Part shown: positions 7,522 through 17,074 of the stretch, piece by piece
Numbering within the stretch: position 1 is the stretch's first letter
Layout of the letters: each line of letters starts with the position of its first letter
DNA from: Bin52 sp965213935
GTDB taxonomy: Bacteria; Pseudomonadota; Alphaproteobacteria; Thalassobaculales; Thalassobaculaceae
Length of the DNA stretch: 64,000 nt
Reading direction: 5' to 3'
Assembly: GCA_965213935.1 (NCBI GenBank)
Contig: CBDCAO010000010.1
Coordinates: 124,001-188,000, forward strand
Position numbers and translations under genes: made by a program
Notes under the pieces: generated by a model
Database searches by the model: none
The model's input: the letters and a program-made list of their open reading frames with translations, nothing else
What the model was told of the DNA's origin: nothing

Positions 7522-10500
7522 ATGCATTTCGATTGGCGGCTGTGGGGCTTCACCAGGGGTGTGCGCTCGCGGATTGCGCTGTGCGTCGCGATCGGAATGG
7601 TCGGTGTCTGCCTCGGCGTGGCCCGGCTGGCCCTGCTCGGCTGGCTGCTCGGCAGGGTCATCCTCGGCGACAGCCTGGCCGAGATCGCGGTCCCCGCGCT
7701 CGTCATCGCCGTCGTGATGGTGGCGCGGGGTGCCGTCGAGCACTGGCGTATCATGATTGCCCACGGGACCGCGGCGGCGGTGCAGAAGCACCTGCGCCGG
7801 ACCCTGTTCGACCGGATAGCGGAACTCGGGCCCGCCTACGCCGGCCGGCAGCGCTCCGGGGCGCTGACACTGTCGCTGGTCGACGGCGTCGAGCAGCTCG
7901 AATCCTACTTCGGGCAGTACCTGCCGCAGCTGATGGTCTCGGTCCTGACCCCGGTCGTGATCTTCGCCGCCGTGGCCTGGATCGACCTGCCGGTTGCGGC
8001 GGTGCTGTGCGCCGCCGCCCTGGTGGCGCTGGCACTGCCGGCCACCTGGCACAGCCTCGACATCTCCACGTCGCAGAAGCGCCAGGTGTCCTATGCCGCC
8101 TTCGCCTCGGAATTCCTCGATTCCGTGCAGGGACTGGCGACCCTGAAGGCGTTCGGCCAGAGCGGTGACCGCGCCGATGTGCTCGAGCTGAAGGCGCGCG
8201 ACCTGTTCCGGCGCACCATGTGGGTTCTCGGCACCAACGTGCTCTCCAGGGGGATCACCGACTGCTCGATCGCGATCGGAGCAGCGGCGGCGCTGGCGCT
8301 GGGGGCGGTGCGGGTCCAGTCCGGCGAGATGGAACTGGTCTCGCTGCTGATCGTGCTGATGATGGGCGTGGAGGTGTTCCGGCCGATGCGCGACCTGCGC
8401 AGCGTGCTGCACCAGGGAATGGTGGGCCTGTCGGCGGCCCAGGGTATCTACGGCATCCTCGACGCCGAGCCCGAGGTCGAGGATGCGGCGGGAGCGCGGG
8501 ACACGGACGACCCGGAACCGTCGCTTGCGCTCGAGAGCGTGACCTTCCGCTACCCCGGCACGCGCCGGGCCGTCCATGCCGGTCTCGACCTTGCGGTCGC
8601 GCCGGGCGAACGCGTCGGCGTGGTCGGTGTCAGCGGCGGCGGCAAGTCGTCGATCGTCCGCCTGCTGCTGAGATTCTTCGATCCCGAGGCCGGCAGGGTC
8701 CTGATCGGCGGTCGCGACGTACGCACCATGAGCTTCGCACAGATCCGCAGCGCCATCGCCGTGGTCAACCAGGACACCTTCCTGTTCCATGGCACCATCG
8801 GCGAGAACATCCGCATGGGCCGGCCGGAAGCCGACATGGACGCGGTGGTCGCGGCCGCGCGCGTGGCCAACGTCCATGACTTCGTCGAGACGCTGCCGGG
8901 CGGGTACGGCACGGTGATCGGCGAGAAGGGCATCAAGCTGTCGGGCGGTCAGAGACAGCGGGTGGCGATTGCGCGCGCGGTGCTGCGCGACGCTCCGATC
9001 CTGGTGCTCGACGAGGCGCTCTCTGCGGTCGATGCCGAGAACGAGACCGTGATCCAGGAAGCACTCGACGCCCTGATGCGCAACCGGACCACCCTGATCC
9101 TGGCGCACCGGCTGTCCAGCGTCATCGACTGCGAGCGGATCGTGGTGCTCGAGGACGGGCGGGTGGCCGAAACCGGAACCCACCGCGAGCTGCTGGCCGC
9201 CGGTGGGCCCTACGCCGCGCTGATGCGCGAACAGGCGCAGGAAGCCGCCGCCGTGCCCGCGGGCGCCGGGCCTGTCGACCCCGCCCACCGGCTGGCGGTG
9301 GTCGAACCGCAGGAGCGGGTGCAGGACGGTCCGGTTCCGACCGAGGGCGTGATCAGGGCGGAGGGTCTGAACTGGACCCAGGTGGTTGCCAACCTGATGC
9401 GGGTGATCATGCCGTGGAAGGGCCGGCTGGTGCTGACCTTCCTGTTCGGCGTCGCCCGGGTCCTCGCCTTCGTCGGCGTCGGTGTGGTCAGTGCGCTGAT
9501 CGTGCTCGCCCTGAAGAACGGCGAGCCGTGGGATGTCTACCTGGTGTGGCTATGGACCCTGGCGCCACTCGCCGGTGTGCTGCACTGGCTCGAGTCGTGG
9601 ATTGCACACGACATGGCGTTCCGCCTGCTGGCGGAGATGCGCATCGCCACCTTCCGAAAGCTCGACGCGCTCGCACCCGGCTACCTGGTGCGCCGGCGTA
9701 CCGGCGACCTCATGAACCTGGTGACCCACGACATCGAGCTGATAGAGTATTTCTTCGCCCACACCGTGGCGCCCGCCTTCGTCGCGGTGCTGGTGCCCGC
9801 TGTCACCCTGGTGGTGCTGGGGGCTGAAAGCGCGTGGATCGCCGCTGCCCTGCTTCCGTTCCTGCTCGCGGTGGGGCTGAGCCCGCTGCTGATGCGCGGG
9901 CGGGTCGACCGGCTGGGGTCACGGGCCCGGGAGGCTGCGGGGGAACTCGGAGCCTTCGCCGTCGACTCGATCCAGGGACTGGCCGAGATCGTCGCCTTCC
10001 GCGACGAGGGCCGGCGTGCCGCCGGCTTCGACCGGCTTGCCGACCACCACATCGCGCTCAGGCTGCCATACTTCGGCGAACTCACGCTGCAACAGTCGAT
10101 ACTCGAGGTCCTGACCGGGCTCGGTGGACTGGCGGTGGTGATGACGGGGGCATACATGGTGCAGGCCGGTTCGGTGGATGCGGGCATCCTGCCGCTGCTG
10201 ACCCTGCTCGCCATGTCGGCTTTCCTGCCGGTCTCCGAGATCGCGCAGATCGGACGGCAACTCGCGGATACTCTGGGGGCGACCCGGCGCTACTACGCGC
10301 TGGAGCACGAGCCGGTTCCGGTCACCGACGGTCCCGGTGCGGACACGAGAGCGGCGCGGGCCGGGCTGACGCTCGAGGACGTGACCTTCTCTTACCCGGG
10401 GGTGCGATACCGCGCACTCGCGGGCGTGAACGTCGAGATCGAGGCCGGGTCGACCGTGGCCGTGGTCGGCGCGTCGGGTGCCGGCAAGACCACGATGGCC

Positions 10501-11109
10501 CATCTGCTGCTCAGGTTCTGGGATCCTGACAGCGGCAGGATCCTGCTCGACGGAACCGATCTGCGGGACTACCGGCTCGACGAGCTGCGCGCGAGGATCG
10601 CGCTGGTCGCGCAGGACACCTACCTGTTCAACGACACACTGCGTTCGAACGTCATGATCGCGCGCCCCACCGCCGGGCCGGAGGAATTGCGCGATGCGCT
10701 CGAGCGTGCATCGCTCGGTCCCCTGGTGGACACTCTTCCCGACGGGCTCGACACCGTGGTGGGTGAACGGGGAACCAGCCTGTCGGGCGGACAGCGCCAG
10801 CGGGTTGCAATCGCCCGTGCCTTCCTGAAGGACGCACCGGTACTGGTGCTCGACGAGGCGACCAGTCACCTTGATGCGACCAATGAGGCAGAGGTACGCC
10901 GATCGCTCGACATGCTGCGCGCGGACCGTACCACCATCGTGATTGCCCACCGCCTGTCCACGGTGCGCACCGCCGACAGGATCGTTGTGCTGGACGCGGG
11001 ACGGGTGGTGGAGACCGGGACGCCCGATGAATTGCTTGCCGCCGGCGGGCGATATGCCAGACTGGTGGCTCAGCAACTGGCCGGGGCCCGGCGCCTCGAG
11101 GTTGCGTGA
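7522..11109 (+). CDS. fused full-length ABC exporter (TMD-NBD-TMD-NBD)
   Basis: 1195 residues holding two complete ABC half-transporters in one chain, each with a six-helix type 1 exporter membrane domain and a nucleotide-binding domain. NBD1 (about residues 335-575): GVSGGGKSS Walker A, LSGGQRQR signature, ILVLDEALSAVD Walker B. NBD2 (about residues 950-1190): GASGAGKTT, LSGGQRQR, VLVLDEATSHLD. Both H-loops are present (AHRLS), so both ATP sites look competent. In bacteria most relatives are separate half-transporters, including CydD/CydC. Substrate unknown. The next gene is a GlcD-type oxidase 29 bp downstream. Confidence 0.92.
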   Translation: MHFDWRLWGFTRGVRSRIALCVAIGMVGVCLGVARLALLGWLLGRVILGDSLAEIAVPALVIAVVMVARGAVEHWRIMIAHGTAAAVQKHLRRTLFDRIAELGPAYAGRQRSGALTLSLVDGVEQLESYFGQYLPQLMVSVLTPVVIFAAVAWIDLPVAAVLCAAALVALALPATWHSLDISTSQKRQVSYAAFASEFLDSVQGLATLKAFGQSGDRADVLELKARDLFRRTMWVLGTNVLSRGITDCSIAIGAAAALALGAVRVQSGEMELVSLLIVLMMGVEVFRPMRDLRSVLHQGMVGLSAAQGIYGILDAEPEVEDAAGARDTDDPEPSLALESVTFRYPGTRRAVHAGLDLAVAPGERVGVVGVSGGGKSSIVRLLLRFFDPEAGRVLIGGRDVRTMSFAQIRSAIAVVNQDTFLFHGTIGENIRMGRPEADMDAVVAAARVANVHDFVETLPGGYGTVIGEKGIKLSGGQRQRVAIARAVLRDAPILVLDEALSAVDAENETVIQEALDALMRNRTTLILAHRLSSVIDCERIVVLEDGRVAETGTHRELLAAGGPYAALMREQAQEAAAVPAGAGPVDPAHRLAVVEPQERVQDGPVPTEGVIRAEGLNWTQVVANLMRVIMPWKGRLVLTFLFGVARVLAFVGVGVVSALIVLALKNGEPWDVYLVWLWTLAPLAGVLHWLESWIAHDMAFRLLAEMRIATFRKLDALAPGYLVRRRTGDLMNLVTHDIELIEYFFAHTVAPAFVAVLVPAVTLVVLGAESAWIAAALLPFLLAVGLSPLLMRGRVDRLGSRAREAAGELGAFAVDSIQGLAEIVAFRDEGRRAAGFDRLADHHIALRLPYFGELTLQQSILEVLTGLGGLAVVMTGAYMVQAGSVDAGILPLLTLLAMSAFLPVSEIAQIGRQLADTLGATRRYYALEHEPVPVTDGPGADTRAARAGLTLEDVTFSYPGVRYRALAGVNVEIEAGSTVAVVGASGAGKTTMAHLLLRFWDPDSGRILLDGTDLRDYRLDELRARIALVAQDTYLFNDTLRSNVMIARPTAGPEELRDALERASLGPLVDTLPDGLDTVVGERGTSLSGGQRQRVAIARAFLKDAPVLVLDEATSHLDATNEAEVRRSLDMLRADRTTIVIAHRLSTVRTADRIVVLDAGRVVETGTPDELLAAGGRYARLVAQQLAGARRLEVA

Positions 11110-11138
11110 ACGGCTGAACGAGAACAGGAGGGTCCCCG

Positions 11139-12542
11139 ATGCAGGTCGATGCGCGACCGTCTGACCCCGAGGTCCGGAACCGCGTTCTCGGAGTGCTCAA
11201 GCAGCGCTTCGGCGATCGTCTCACGCTGTCGGCGGCCATTCGCGAGCGCCACGGCAAGGACGAGAGCTATCACCAGGCGGTTGCGCCCGACGGCGTGTTC
11301 TTCGCCGGGTCGACCACCGAGGTTGCCGAGGCGGTCGCGGTGTGCGCCGAACACCGGTTCCCGGTCGTCCCGTTCGGCGTCGGAACCTCGCTCGAAGGCC
11401 ACGTGGCGGCGCTGCGTGGCGGGCTCTGCATCGATCTGTCAGCCATGGACAAGGTGCTCGCGGTCAACGCCGAAGACCTGGACGTCACGGTCCAGCCCGG
11501 TGTGACTCGCAAGCAGCTGAACGAGTACCTGCGCGACACCGGCCTGTTCTTCCCCATCGACCCGGGTGCGAACGCGACCATCGGCGGCATGACCGCGACC
11601 CGGGCTTCGGGAACCAACGCGGTGCGCTACGGCACCATGCGCGAGAACGTGCTCTCGCTCGAGGTGGTGATGCCGGACGGACGTGTGGTCCGTACGGGCC
11701 GGCGCGCACGCAAGTCGTCGGCCGGGTATGACCTGACCCGCCTTCTGGTCGGATCTGAGGGAACGCTTGGTGTCATCACCGAGATCACGCTCAAGGTGTA
11801 CGGGATCCCGGAGGCGATCTCGTCTGCGGTCTGCCAGTTTCCTGACCTCGACAGCGCGGTCAGCACCACCATCCTGACGACCCAGTCGGGGATTCCCGTG
11901 GCCCGGATGGAACTGCTCGACGCGACCCAGATGGGCGCCTGCGTCAGCTATTCGAAACTCGAGGGCTACGAGGCCCGTCCCACTCTCTTCTTCGAGTTCC
12001 ACGGTACCGAGGCCAGCGTGGTCGAGCAGGCCGAGAGCGTGCAGGCGATCGCCGAGGAGTTCGGGGGCAGCGCCTTCAGGTGGACGATCCGGTCCGAGGA
12101 TCGCAACCGGCTGTGGCAGGCGCGCCACGATGCCTACTACGCGGCGCTGGCTCTGCGGCCCGGCAGCCAGGGCTGGACCACCGATGTCTGCGTGCCGGTC
12201 TCGCGGCTTGCGGAGTGCATTGCACGGACCAGGGAGGACCTCGAGGGAACCGGGCTGATCGCGCCGCTGGTCGGTCACGTCGGCGACGGCAATTTCCACC
12301 TGGTCTACCTGGTCGACCCGCAAGACCAGGATGAACTCGACCAGGCCCAGGCCCATTCCGACCGCATGGTCGAGCGGGCGATCGCCATGGGCGGAACCTG
12401 CACCGGCGAGCACGGGGTCGGCTACGGCAAGATGAAGTTCCTCGAGGCAGAGCACGGCGCGGCCCTGTCGCTGATGGCGGCGGTCAAGCGGGCCTTCGAT
12501 CCGGACAACATCATGAACCCCGGCAAGATCGTGCAGGCCTGA
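11139..12542 (+). CDS. FAD-linked oxidase, GlcD / D-lactate dehydrogenase type
   Basis: 467 residues: an N-terminal PCMH-type FAD-binding domain (VVPFGVGTSLEGHVAALRGG; then DPGANATIGGMTATRASGTN) and a C-terminal FAD-oxidase domain with HVGDGNFH and GEHGVGYGK, the usual metal/substrate histidines of D-2-hydroxyacid dehydrogenases such as GlcD and Dld. It oxidises a D-2-hydroxyacid (lactate, glycolate or a longer one) to the oxoacid. AGGAGGG precedes the ATG. No GlcE/GlcF subunits are next to it, which favours a single-subunit lactate-type enzyme. Confidence 0.92.
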   Translation: MQVDARPSDPEVRNRVLGVLKQRFGDRLTLSAAIRERHGKDESYHQAVAPDGVFFAGSTTEVAEAVAVCAEHRFPVVPFGVGTSLEGHVAALRGGLCIDLSAMDKVLAVNAEDLDVTVQPGVTRKQLNEYLRDTGLFFPIDPGANATIGGMTATRASGTNAVRYGTMRENVLSLEVVMPDGRVVRTGRRARKSSAGYDLTRLLVGSEGTLGVITEITLKVYGIPEAISSAVCQFPDLDSAVSTTILTTQSGIPVARMELLDATQMGACVSYSKLEGYEARPTLFFEFHGTEASVVEQAESVQAIAEEFGGSAFRWTIRSEDRNRLWQARHDAYYAALALRPGSQGWTTDVCVPVSRLAECIARTREDLEGTGLIAPLVGHVGDGNFHLVYLVDPQDQDELDQAQAHSDRMVERAIAMGGTCTGEHGVGYGKMKFLEAEHGAALSLMAAVKRAFDPDNIMNPGKIVQA

Positions 12543-12551
12543 CCCGTCCGT

Positions 12552-13487
12552 TCAGCAGCGCGACCGGATCCAGTCGCCGAGCCACGCCGCGATCCCGGCG
12601 GAATGCCCGTCCATCATGTACATGTGCGACGCGCCGGCAAAGCCGACATCGGGCAGTTCCACCACCTCGGCCCGGCCTCCAAGCCGGACGATCTCGCCGG
12701 CGCAGCCACGTGCCGCCTCCGATCCCCTGGCCCACCGCTCGGTTCGCTCGAGGTAGTCGCCGAGCAGCATCAGCCACGGAAACCCGGTACCGGCCGCGAG
12801 CCCGTCGGCGTCCGGGTAGGCCGCCGCCTCGGCACAGACCAGGCCGCGGACGAGCCCGGGGTGCGCCACCGCCGCGCGCGAGCCGAGGTAGCCGCCCTGG
12901 CTGTGGCAGACCATGACGCAGGGGCCGATGCGCTCGAGAGCCGCGGACACGCCGTGAACCTGTGCCTCCGACGTCGAGGTCCAGCGCGGCACGAACTGAC
13001 GCTGGAACTGCTCGAGATGGCCGATCGGGAACTGCTGGCCGGGATACGGCACCCGGGCCTCGAAGTCGTTCGGGTGACCAAAGCGGAACAGGTCCCACGC
13101 CTCTTCCAGTGTACGGGCCAGGGGCACGCCGTCCCAGATCCCCTCGACGGCGCAGAACCCGGAACGGCCGCGTTCGACATTGTCGATAACATGGACCGCA
13201 AAGCCCTGAGCGAGGAAGTGGTGCAGCCAGCCCGCCCGCCCGTCGGGCGTGGTTTCCCAGCAGGCGCCGGTCAGCCCGCCGCCGTGCAGCAGCACCAGTG
13301 CGGGTTCGAAGCGGCGCTGGCGAGGGACGAAGTACTGCACGTAGACCTGCTCGATCCGGAACCTGCCGTTCGGGTCGTACTCGATCTCCATACCGGGAGC
13401 GTAGGCGACGGTCCGGGACGGTTGCCCCGAGACCTCGATCAGCCGGCCGCCGACGTGGAAACTCCCGAAATCCTCGAGTTCGTACAT
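12552..13487 (-). CDS. alpha/beta hydrolase
   Basis: 311 residues with an alpha/beta-hydrolase core: oxyanion loop LVLLHGGGLTGACWETTPDG, nucleophile elbow CHSQGG around residue 200, a candidate acid in VVELPDVG, and the C-terminal catalytic His in GASHMYMMDGH. The elbow has Cys where the usual G-x-S-x-G has its first Gly. Likely an esterase or related hydrolase; substrate unknown. Convergent with the GlcD-like gene (10-bp gap) and 36 bp downstream of a VOC gene on the same strand. Confidence 0.85.
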   Translation of the reverse strand: MYELEDFGSFHVGGRLIEVSGQPSRTVAYAPGMEIEYDPNGRFRIEQVYVQYFVPRQRRFEPALVLLHGGGLTGACWETTPDGRAGWLHHFLAQGFAVHVIDNVERGRSGFCAVEGIWDGVPLARTLEEAWDLFRFGHPNDFEARVPYPGQQFPIGHLEQFQRQFVPRWTSTSEAQVHGVSAALERIGPCVMVCHSQGGYLGSRAAVAHPGLVRGLVCAEAAAYPDADGLAAGTGFPWLMLLGDYLERTERWARGSEAARGCAGEIVRLGGRAEVVELPDVGFAGASHMYMMDGHSAGIAAWLGDWIRSRC

Positions 13488-13523
13488 GCACCCGTCTCCC
13501 GTCCGCCGGCGTCGGGCGGCAGT

Positions 13524-14420
13524 CTATGACCAAACCGCGCGATCGCAAGTACGCGACGGGCCCGTGAATGCGATGTGCACACCGCACTCGGTGATGCGCA
13601 GCCAGTCCGGCCCGGTCTCCGCGATGACGGCACCGGTGTCTCCGAGACTGTCGCGCAGGGCATCGATCGAGGCGACCTCGATCCTGATCGAGCACCAGAA
13701 GGGGCGTGCGGGGAGCGCGGCGGACAGTGAAGCGGTCGGGATGAGGTCCGCGATCCGGTGGTCCCGGGCACGGTCGTCCGGAGAGGTGACGAGCACCTCG
13801 CCGCGCCCGGCATCCAGGATGGCGGTTCCGGTATCCGGTCTCGATGCGGCGCGTCCGAGCAGGCGCGACCACGGGCCCGAGACCGCCTCGAGGTTGTCGG
13901 CGATCGCGAGTGCCGCCACGAGGTTGCGTGCGCCGTTCGGGTGCTGCGTCGACCCTGCCGGACGCATCAGTTCAGGGGTGGTGTGGCCGCAGAGGAAGGT
14001 GCCAAGGCCACCGGTCTCGTGGTGCGGGACCTGGAGGTTCCGGAACCGCACCATCGCCCCGGGCGGGTCCTCGATCGGTCGTGCCAGGTCGTGCGGACCG
14101 GACGGTGCGAAACCGCGGACCTCGATCTCCGCCCGCGCCGCATCGGCGTCCGGTGTCGCGAGCGCGACCTGCACCAGGCCCTCTCCGCGGGAGGCGAAGA
14201 AACCGGCGAGGTCAAGGGTGTCGGGATTGTCCGGCTCGTTGATGCCCACCAGCTCGAGGTAGCTGTCCGGGAACATGATGCAGTGGTTCGCCGTCGCCTT
14301 GCCGACATGGTTGCCGAGCGGGGCACAGGTGAAGCCGAGCGCCTCGAACCTCGACCGGGCCGCCTCGAGGTCGCTTACCGCGATGATCGCATGATCGAGG
14401 CCGTTGATTGCAGTGCTCAC
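13524..14420 (-). CDS. VOC / glyoxalase-like family protein
   Basis: 298 residues starting with the INGLDHAIIAVSDLEAARSRF glyoxalase-type strand-helix and carrying NHCIMFPDSYLELVGIN in the first half; the second half repeats a weaker VOC domain ending in WLRITECGVHIAFTG. It resembles glyoxalase-like-domain proteins of unknown substrate. Two GTG starts are possible; the one at 14420 is preferred because GGGGAG lies 7 nt upstream, the other (14435) would add five residues. Probably co-transcribed with the alpha/beta hydrolase downstream. Confidence 0.85.
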   Translation of the reverse strand: MSTAINGLDHAIIAVSDLEAARSRFEALGFTCAPLGNHVGKATANHCIMFPDSYLELVGINEPDNPDTLDLAGFFASRGEGLVQVALATPDADAARAEIEVRGFAPSGPHDLARPIEDPPGAMVRFRNLQVPHHETGGLGTFLCGHTTPELMRPAGSTQHPNGARNLVAALAIADNLEAVSGPWSRLLGRAASRPDTGTAILDAGRGEVLVTSPDDRARDHRIADLIPTASLSAALPARPFWCSIRIEVASIDALRDSLGDTGAVIAETGPDWLRITECGVHIAFTGPSRTCDRAVWS

Positions 14421-14509
14421 CGGGTTTCTCCCCACGCCGCGCCGCTGATATCGCGCAGTCTATGGCGAAACCCGCCGATCACAAGGCGGTGGGAGGAGCG
14501 CGCTCGGCC

Positions 14510-14890
14510 TTACTTCTTGCTCTCGCTGACGACATGGAGCCGCGCCTCGCCGACCTCGCTGGTGATCAGCAGTGCCTTGGGCCCGCCCTCGGGCGGCGGC
14601 GACTTGCCGTCGCGGCCAACCGCGATCCAGTCGTAGCCCCGCTCCTCGCCCAGCCACACGATGTTCTCCTCGATGGCGATGCCCGCGTCCATGATCAGCG
14701 TGGGCTTCGGCGCCGCGCCGCCGCACACCGCCTTGAGCCGGGTCAGCGCGTCCTCCAGCGTGCCCGGCTCGCTCGCGTTGCCCGGCAGGATCTCGCAACT
14801 GCGCGGGAAGCTCGCGCCATCGAGCGCCAGCGCAGGTCGCCAATGCGGGAGAGCGTCTTGCGCCCCAGCGCCTTGCGGTCGCCTTCCAAC
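14510..14890 (-). pseudogene. IS1634-type transposase fragment
   Basis: The minus strand encodes a middle section of a DDE transposase of the IS1634 group: DGASFPRSCEILPGNASEPG, then a second catalytic-aspartate region LIMDAGIAIEENIVWL and YDWIAVGRDG. The frame stops at 14510 after LHVVSESKK, well short of the family C-terminus, and its upstream part is replaced at about 14891 by the end of another element. It is a remnant with both ends missing. Confidence 0.7.
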
Positions 14891-16193
14891 CAGACGGAAC
14901 TTCACACGGGAATTTTGCACATAACCCTCTGACAAACAACGGTAATTTGCGATCCAGAGGCTCTGTATATGGATTTTTGTTGCCATGACGTGTGCAGAGG
15001 TGGAGTCCGGCGCATCCGGCGAGCGGTCCCGCGGGGGTTGAACGAGGGCGCAACATTTTTCCGCTTGACATCATAGACCGGGTCGGCATGATGGCCTCCG
15101 GACAGTTCCCATAACGCATGCTCACCACGGCGCGGATCCGCGAGGACATCGAGCCGGCGGGTCTCGACTGGGTCTCGGCGCTGAAGACGCAGGACATCCG
15201 CACACTCCTGAAGGAGGGTGCGGACGGCGCCCCGGCGCCGCTTGTGCCCGAGGCGCTGGTTCCCGACGCGGTGGCCGAGGTCACGGGCCCGGACTTCCCC
15301 GGCGAGCGGCTGATGGTCTGCATGAACCCCCGGCTGCGACAGGAACGGGCGCGCAAGCGCGCGGACCTGCTTCAGGCCACCGAGGAGGTGCTGGCGAGGA
15401 TCGCGAGGTCGGTGCGCTCGGGCCGGCTGAAGGGCCGGGAGAGCATCGAGCGCCGGGTGGGCAGGGACATCAACCGTCGCAAGGTCGGCAAGCACATCGA
15501 GGTCGACGTGACCGACAACGCCATCTCGTGGCGCCGGCGGTCGGAGCGGATCGCTGCCGAAGCGCGGCTCGACGGCGTCTGCGTCATCCGCACCAGCCTG
15601 GATTCCGCCTCCATGGGCGCGGCCGAAGCCGTGGAGGCGTACAAGAGCCTCGCCGGCGTGGAACCTTCGTTCCGCAACGCCAGGAGCGACCTGCGGATCC
15701 GTCCGGTCTCCGTCTACTCCCCCGACCATGTCCGCGCGCACGTGTTCCTGTGCATGCTGGCCCTGCATGTCGAATGGCACATGCGCCGGCGCCTCGCGCC
15801 GCTCCTGTTCGAGGACGACGACCGCGCAGGCGCCCGCGCGCAGCGGAACTCGCCGGTGGAGAAGGCCCGGCCGTCGGAATCCGCCCGGCGGAAGGCCGCC
15901 ACAAAACGCACCGCAGACGACCTGCCCGCCCACAGCTTCCGGACCCTGCTCGACGATCTCTCGGGGATGGCGCTGAACCAGCTGCGCCTGCCGGGCCACG
16001 GCGAAAGCCTGCTGTCCGTCGTCACCAGGCCCACCCCGGTCCAGAAACGGGCATTCCAGATCCTCGGAGTGAACCCTGACCACAACCTTCCCATGAGACT
16101 GACAGGGTGACCGGCGGCCGCAGGGCCAAAAACCCATGAAAAACCGGTAGTTGGTCACGGGTCCCTTCTTCAGATCCCCCTGAAGTTCCGTCT
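14891..16193. mobile_element. IS1634-like element, internally deleted, bounded by inverted repeats
   Basis: AGACGGAACTTCA at 14892-14904 is repeated as its exact reverse complement at 16181-16193, framing 1.3 kb that holds only the C-terminal 330 residues of an IS1634-type transposase. Intact relatives are nearer 1.9-2 kb with a transposase of about 550 residues, so roughly 0.6 kb of the 5' coding part appears to be lost. The left end abuts another IS1634-type remnant. No target-site duplication is obvious. Confidence 0.6.
15118..16110 (+). pseudogene. IS1634-family transposase, C-terminal part
   Basis: 330 residues matching the end of IS1634 transposases: MLTTARIREDI (the segment after the second catalytic Asp), GLDWVSALKTQDI, DFPGERLMVCMNP, GRLKGRESI, RRKVGKHIEVDV, and the C-terminal RIRPVSVYSPDHVRAHVFLC with LHVEWHMRRRLAPLLF. 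The N-terminal DNA-binding half and the first catalytic Asp are missing, so this cannot be active. The Met at 15118 is an internal residue of the family, not a real start. Confidence 0.8.
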
Positions 16194-16258
16194 AGAATGC
16201 CAATATATTCAATCTGGTATGCTTGCCCATGGCTGGAACTTCGGGCTAAGCTTTGCAC

Positions 16259-16588
16259 ATGGAAGGCATCAGCAATATCTCTGCCTGGCTCACCCCCGCG
16301 CTCATCGTCGGCCTGTTCTTGTGGCTGCGGGCGGACATCCGTAACACGCGGCACGACCTGCAGGCGGATATCCGCGAGTTGGAGAGCCGGGTCGACAAGC
16401 GCTTTGACGGCATCGACAGGCGCTTTGACGGCATCGACAGGCGCCTTGACGGCATCGATGACCGCCTGCGCGCGGTGGAGGTGGAGGTGGCGGAAGTCAG
16501 GGGCCAGCTCACCCTGATGCGCGACTACATCCTGGGTCGCAACCTGCGCCAGCCCGACGACGCAGCCGAGCCGGCGCCCGGGGACTGA
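16259..16588 (+). CDS. small membrane-anchored coiled-coil protein, tandem copy 1
   Basis: 109 residues: a short N-terminus (MEGISNISAW), one hydrophobic segment at residues 11-23 (LTPALIVGLFLWL), then ADIRNTRHDLQADIR and a coiled-coil with three heptads of the FDGIDRR type, a charged EVEVAEVRGQL stretch and a conserved tail RDYILGRNLRQPDD. A single-pass membrane protein with a cytoplasmic or periplasmic coiled coil; not a family I can name. ATG at 16259 is in frame with a TTG six bases upstream. There is no Shine-Dalgarno; TTGCCC and TAAGCT spaced 18 bp sit just before the ATG, so a leaderless start is possible. Confidence 0.6.
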   Translation: MEGISNISAWLTPALIVGLFLWLRADIRNTRHDLQADIRELESRVDKRFDGIDRRFDGIDRRLDGIDDRLRAVEVEVAEVRGQLTLMRDYILGRNLRQPDDAAEPAPGD

Positions 16589-16693
16589 GCGCCGGCGTTC
16601 TGCTCAACCCCCTCAGGCGATGGCGATGGAGCGACTTGCTGGTACGTCTCCCCGATTGCCCCGGAGATCTCCGCGATGTGCTAAGCTTTGCAC

Positions 16694-16969
16694 ATGGAAG
16701 GCATCAGCAATATCTCTGCCTGGCTCACCCCCGCGCTCATCGTCGGCCTGTTCCTGTGGCTGCGGGCGGACATCCGTTCGCTGGAGAGCCGGGTCGACAA
16801 GCGCTTTGACGGCATCGACAGGCGCCTTGACGGCATCGATGACCGCCTGCGCGCGGTGGAGGTGGAGGTGGCGGAAGTCAGGGGCCAGCTCACCCTGATG
16901 CGCGACTACATCCTGGGTCGCAACCTGCGCCAGCCCGACGACGCAGCCGAGCCGGCGCCCGGGGACTGA
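16694..16969 (+). CDS. small membrane-anchored coiled-coil protein, tandem copy 2
   Basis: 91 residues, near-identical to copy 1 in the membrane segment and the C-terminal tail. It lacks the NTRHDLQADIRE block: the protein goes straight from ADIR to SLESRVDK, as expected from recombination between the two ADIR-coding repeats present in copy 1. It has only two FDGIDRR-type heptads. The gap from the stop of copy 1 to this ATG is 105 bp, the same as in the next two gaps, and contains no Shine-Dalgarno. Function unknown. Confidence 0.6.
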   Translation: MEGISNISAWLTPALIVGLFLWLRADIRSLESRVDKRFDGIDRRLDGIDDRLRAVEVEVAEVRGQLTLMRDYILGRNLRQPDDAAEPAPGD

Positions 16970-17074
16970 GCGCCGGCGTTCTGCTCAACCCCCTCAGGCG
17001 ATGGCGATGGAGCGACTTGCTGGCACGTCTCCCCGATTGCCCCGGAGATCTCCGCGATGTGCTAAGCTTTGCAC

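Noticed and set aside
6526..9288. 920-codon minus-strand open frame
   Set aside because: Its translation is Arg/His/Gln-rich with no family motifs and it lies antisense to the FAD oxidoreductase boundary and the ABC exporter; a high-GC shadow frame.
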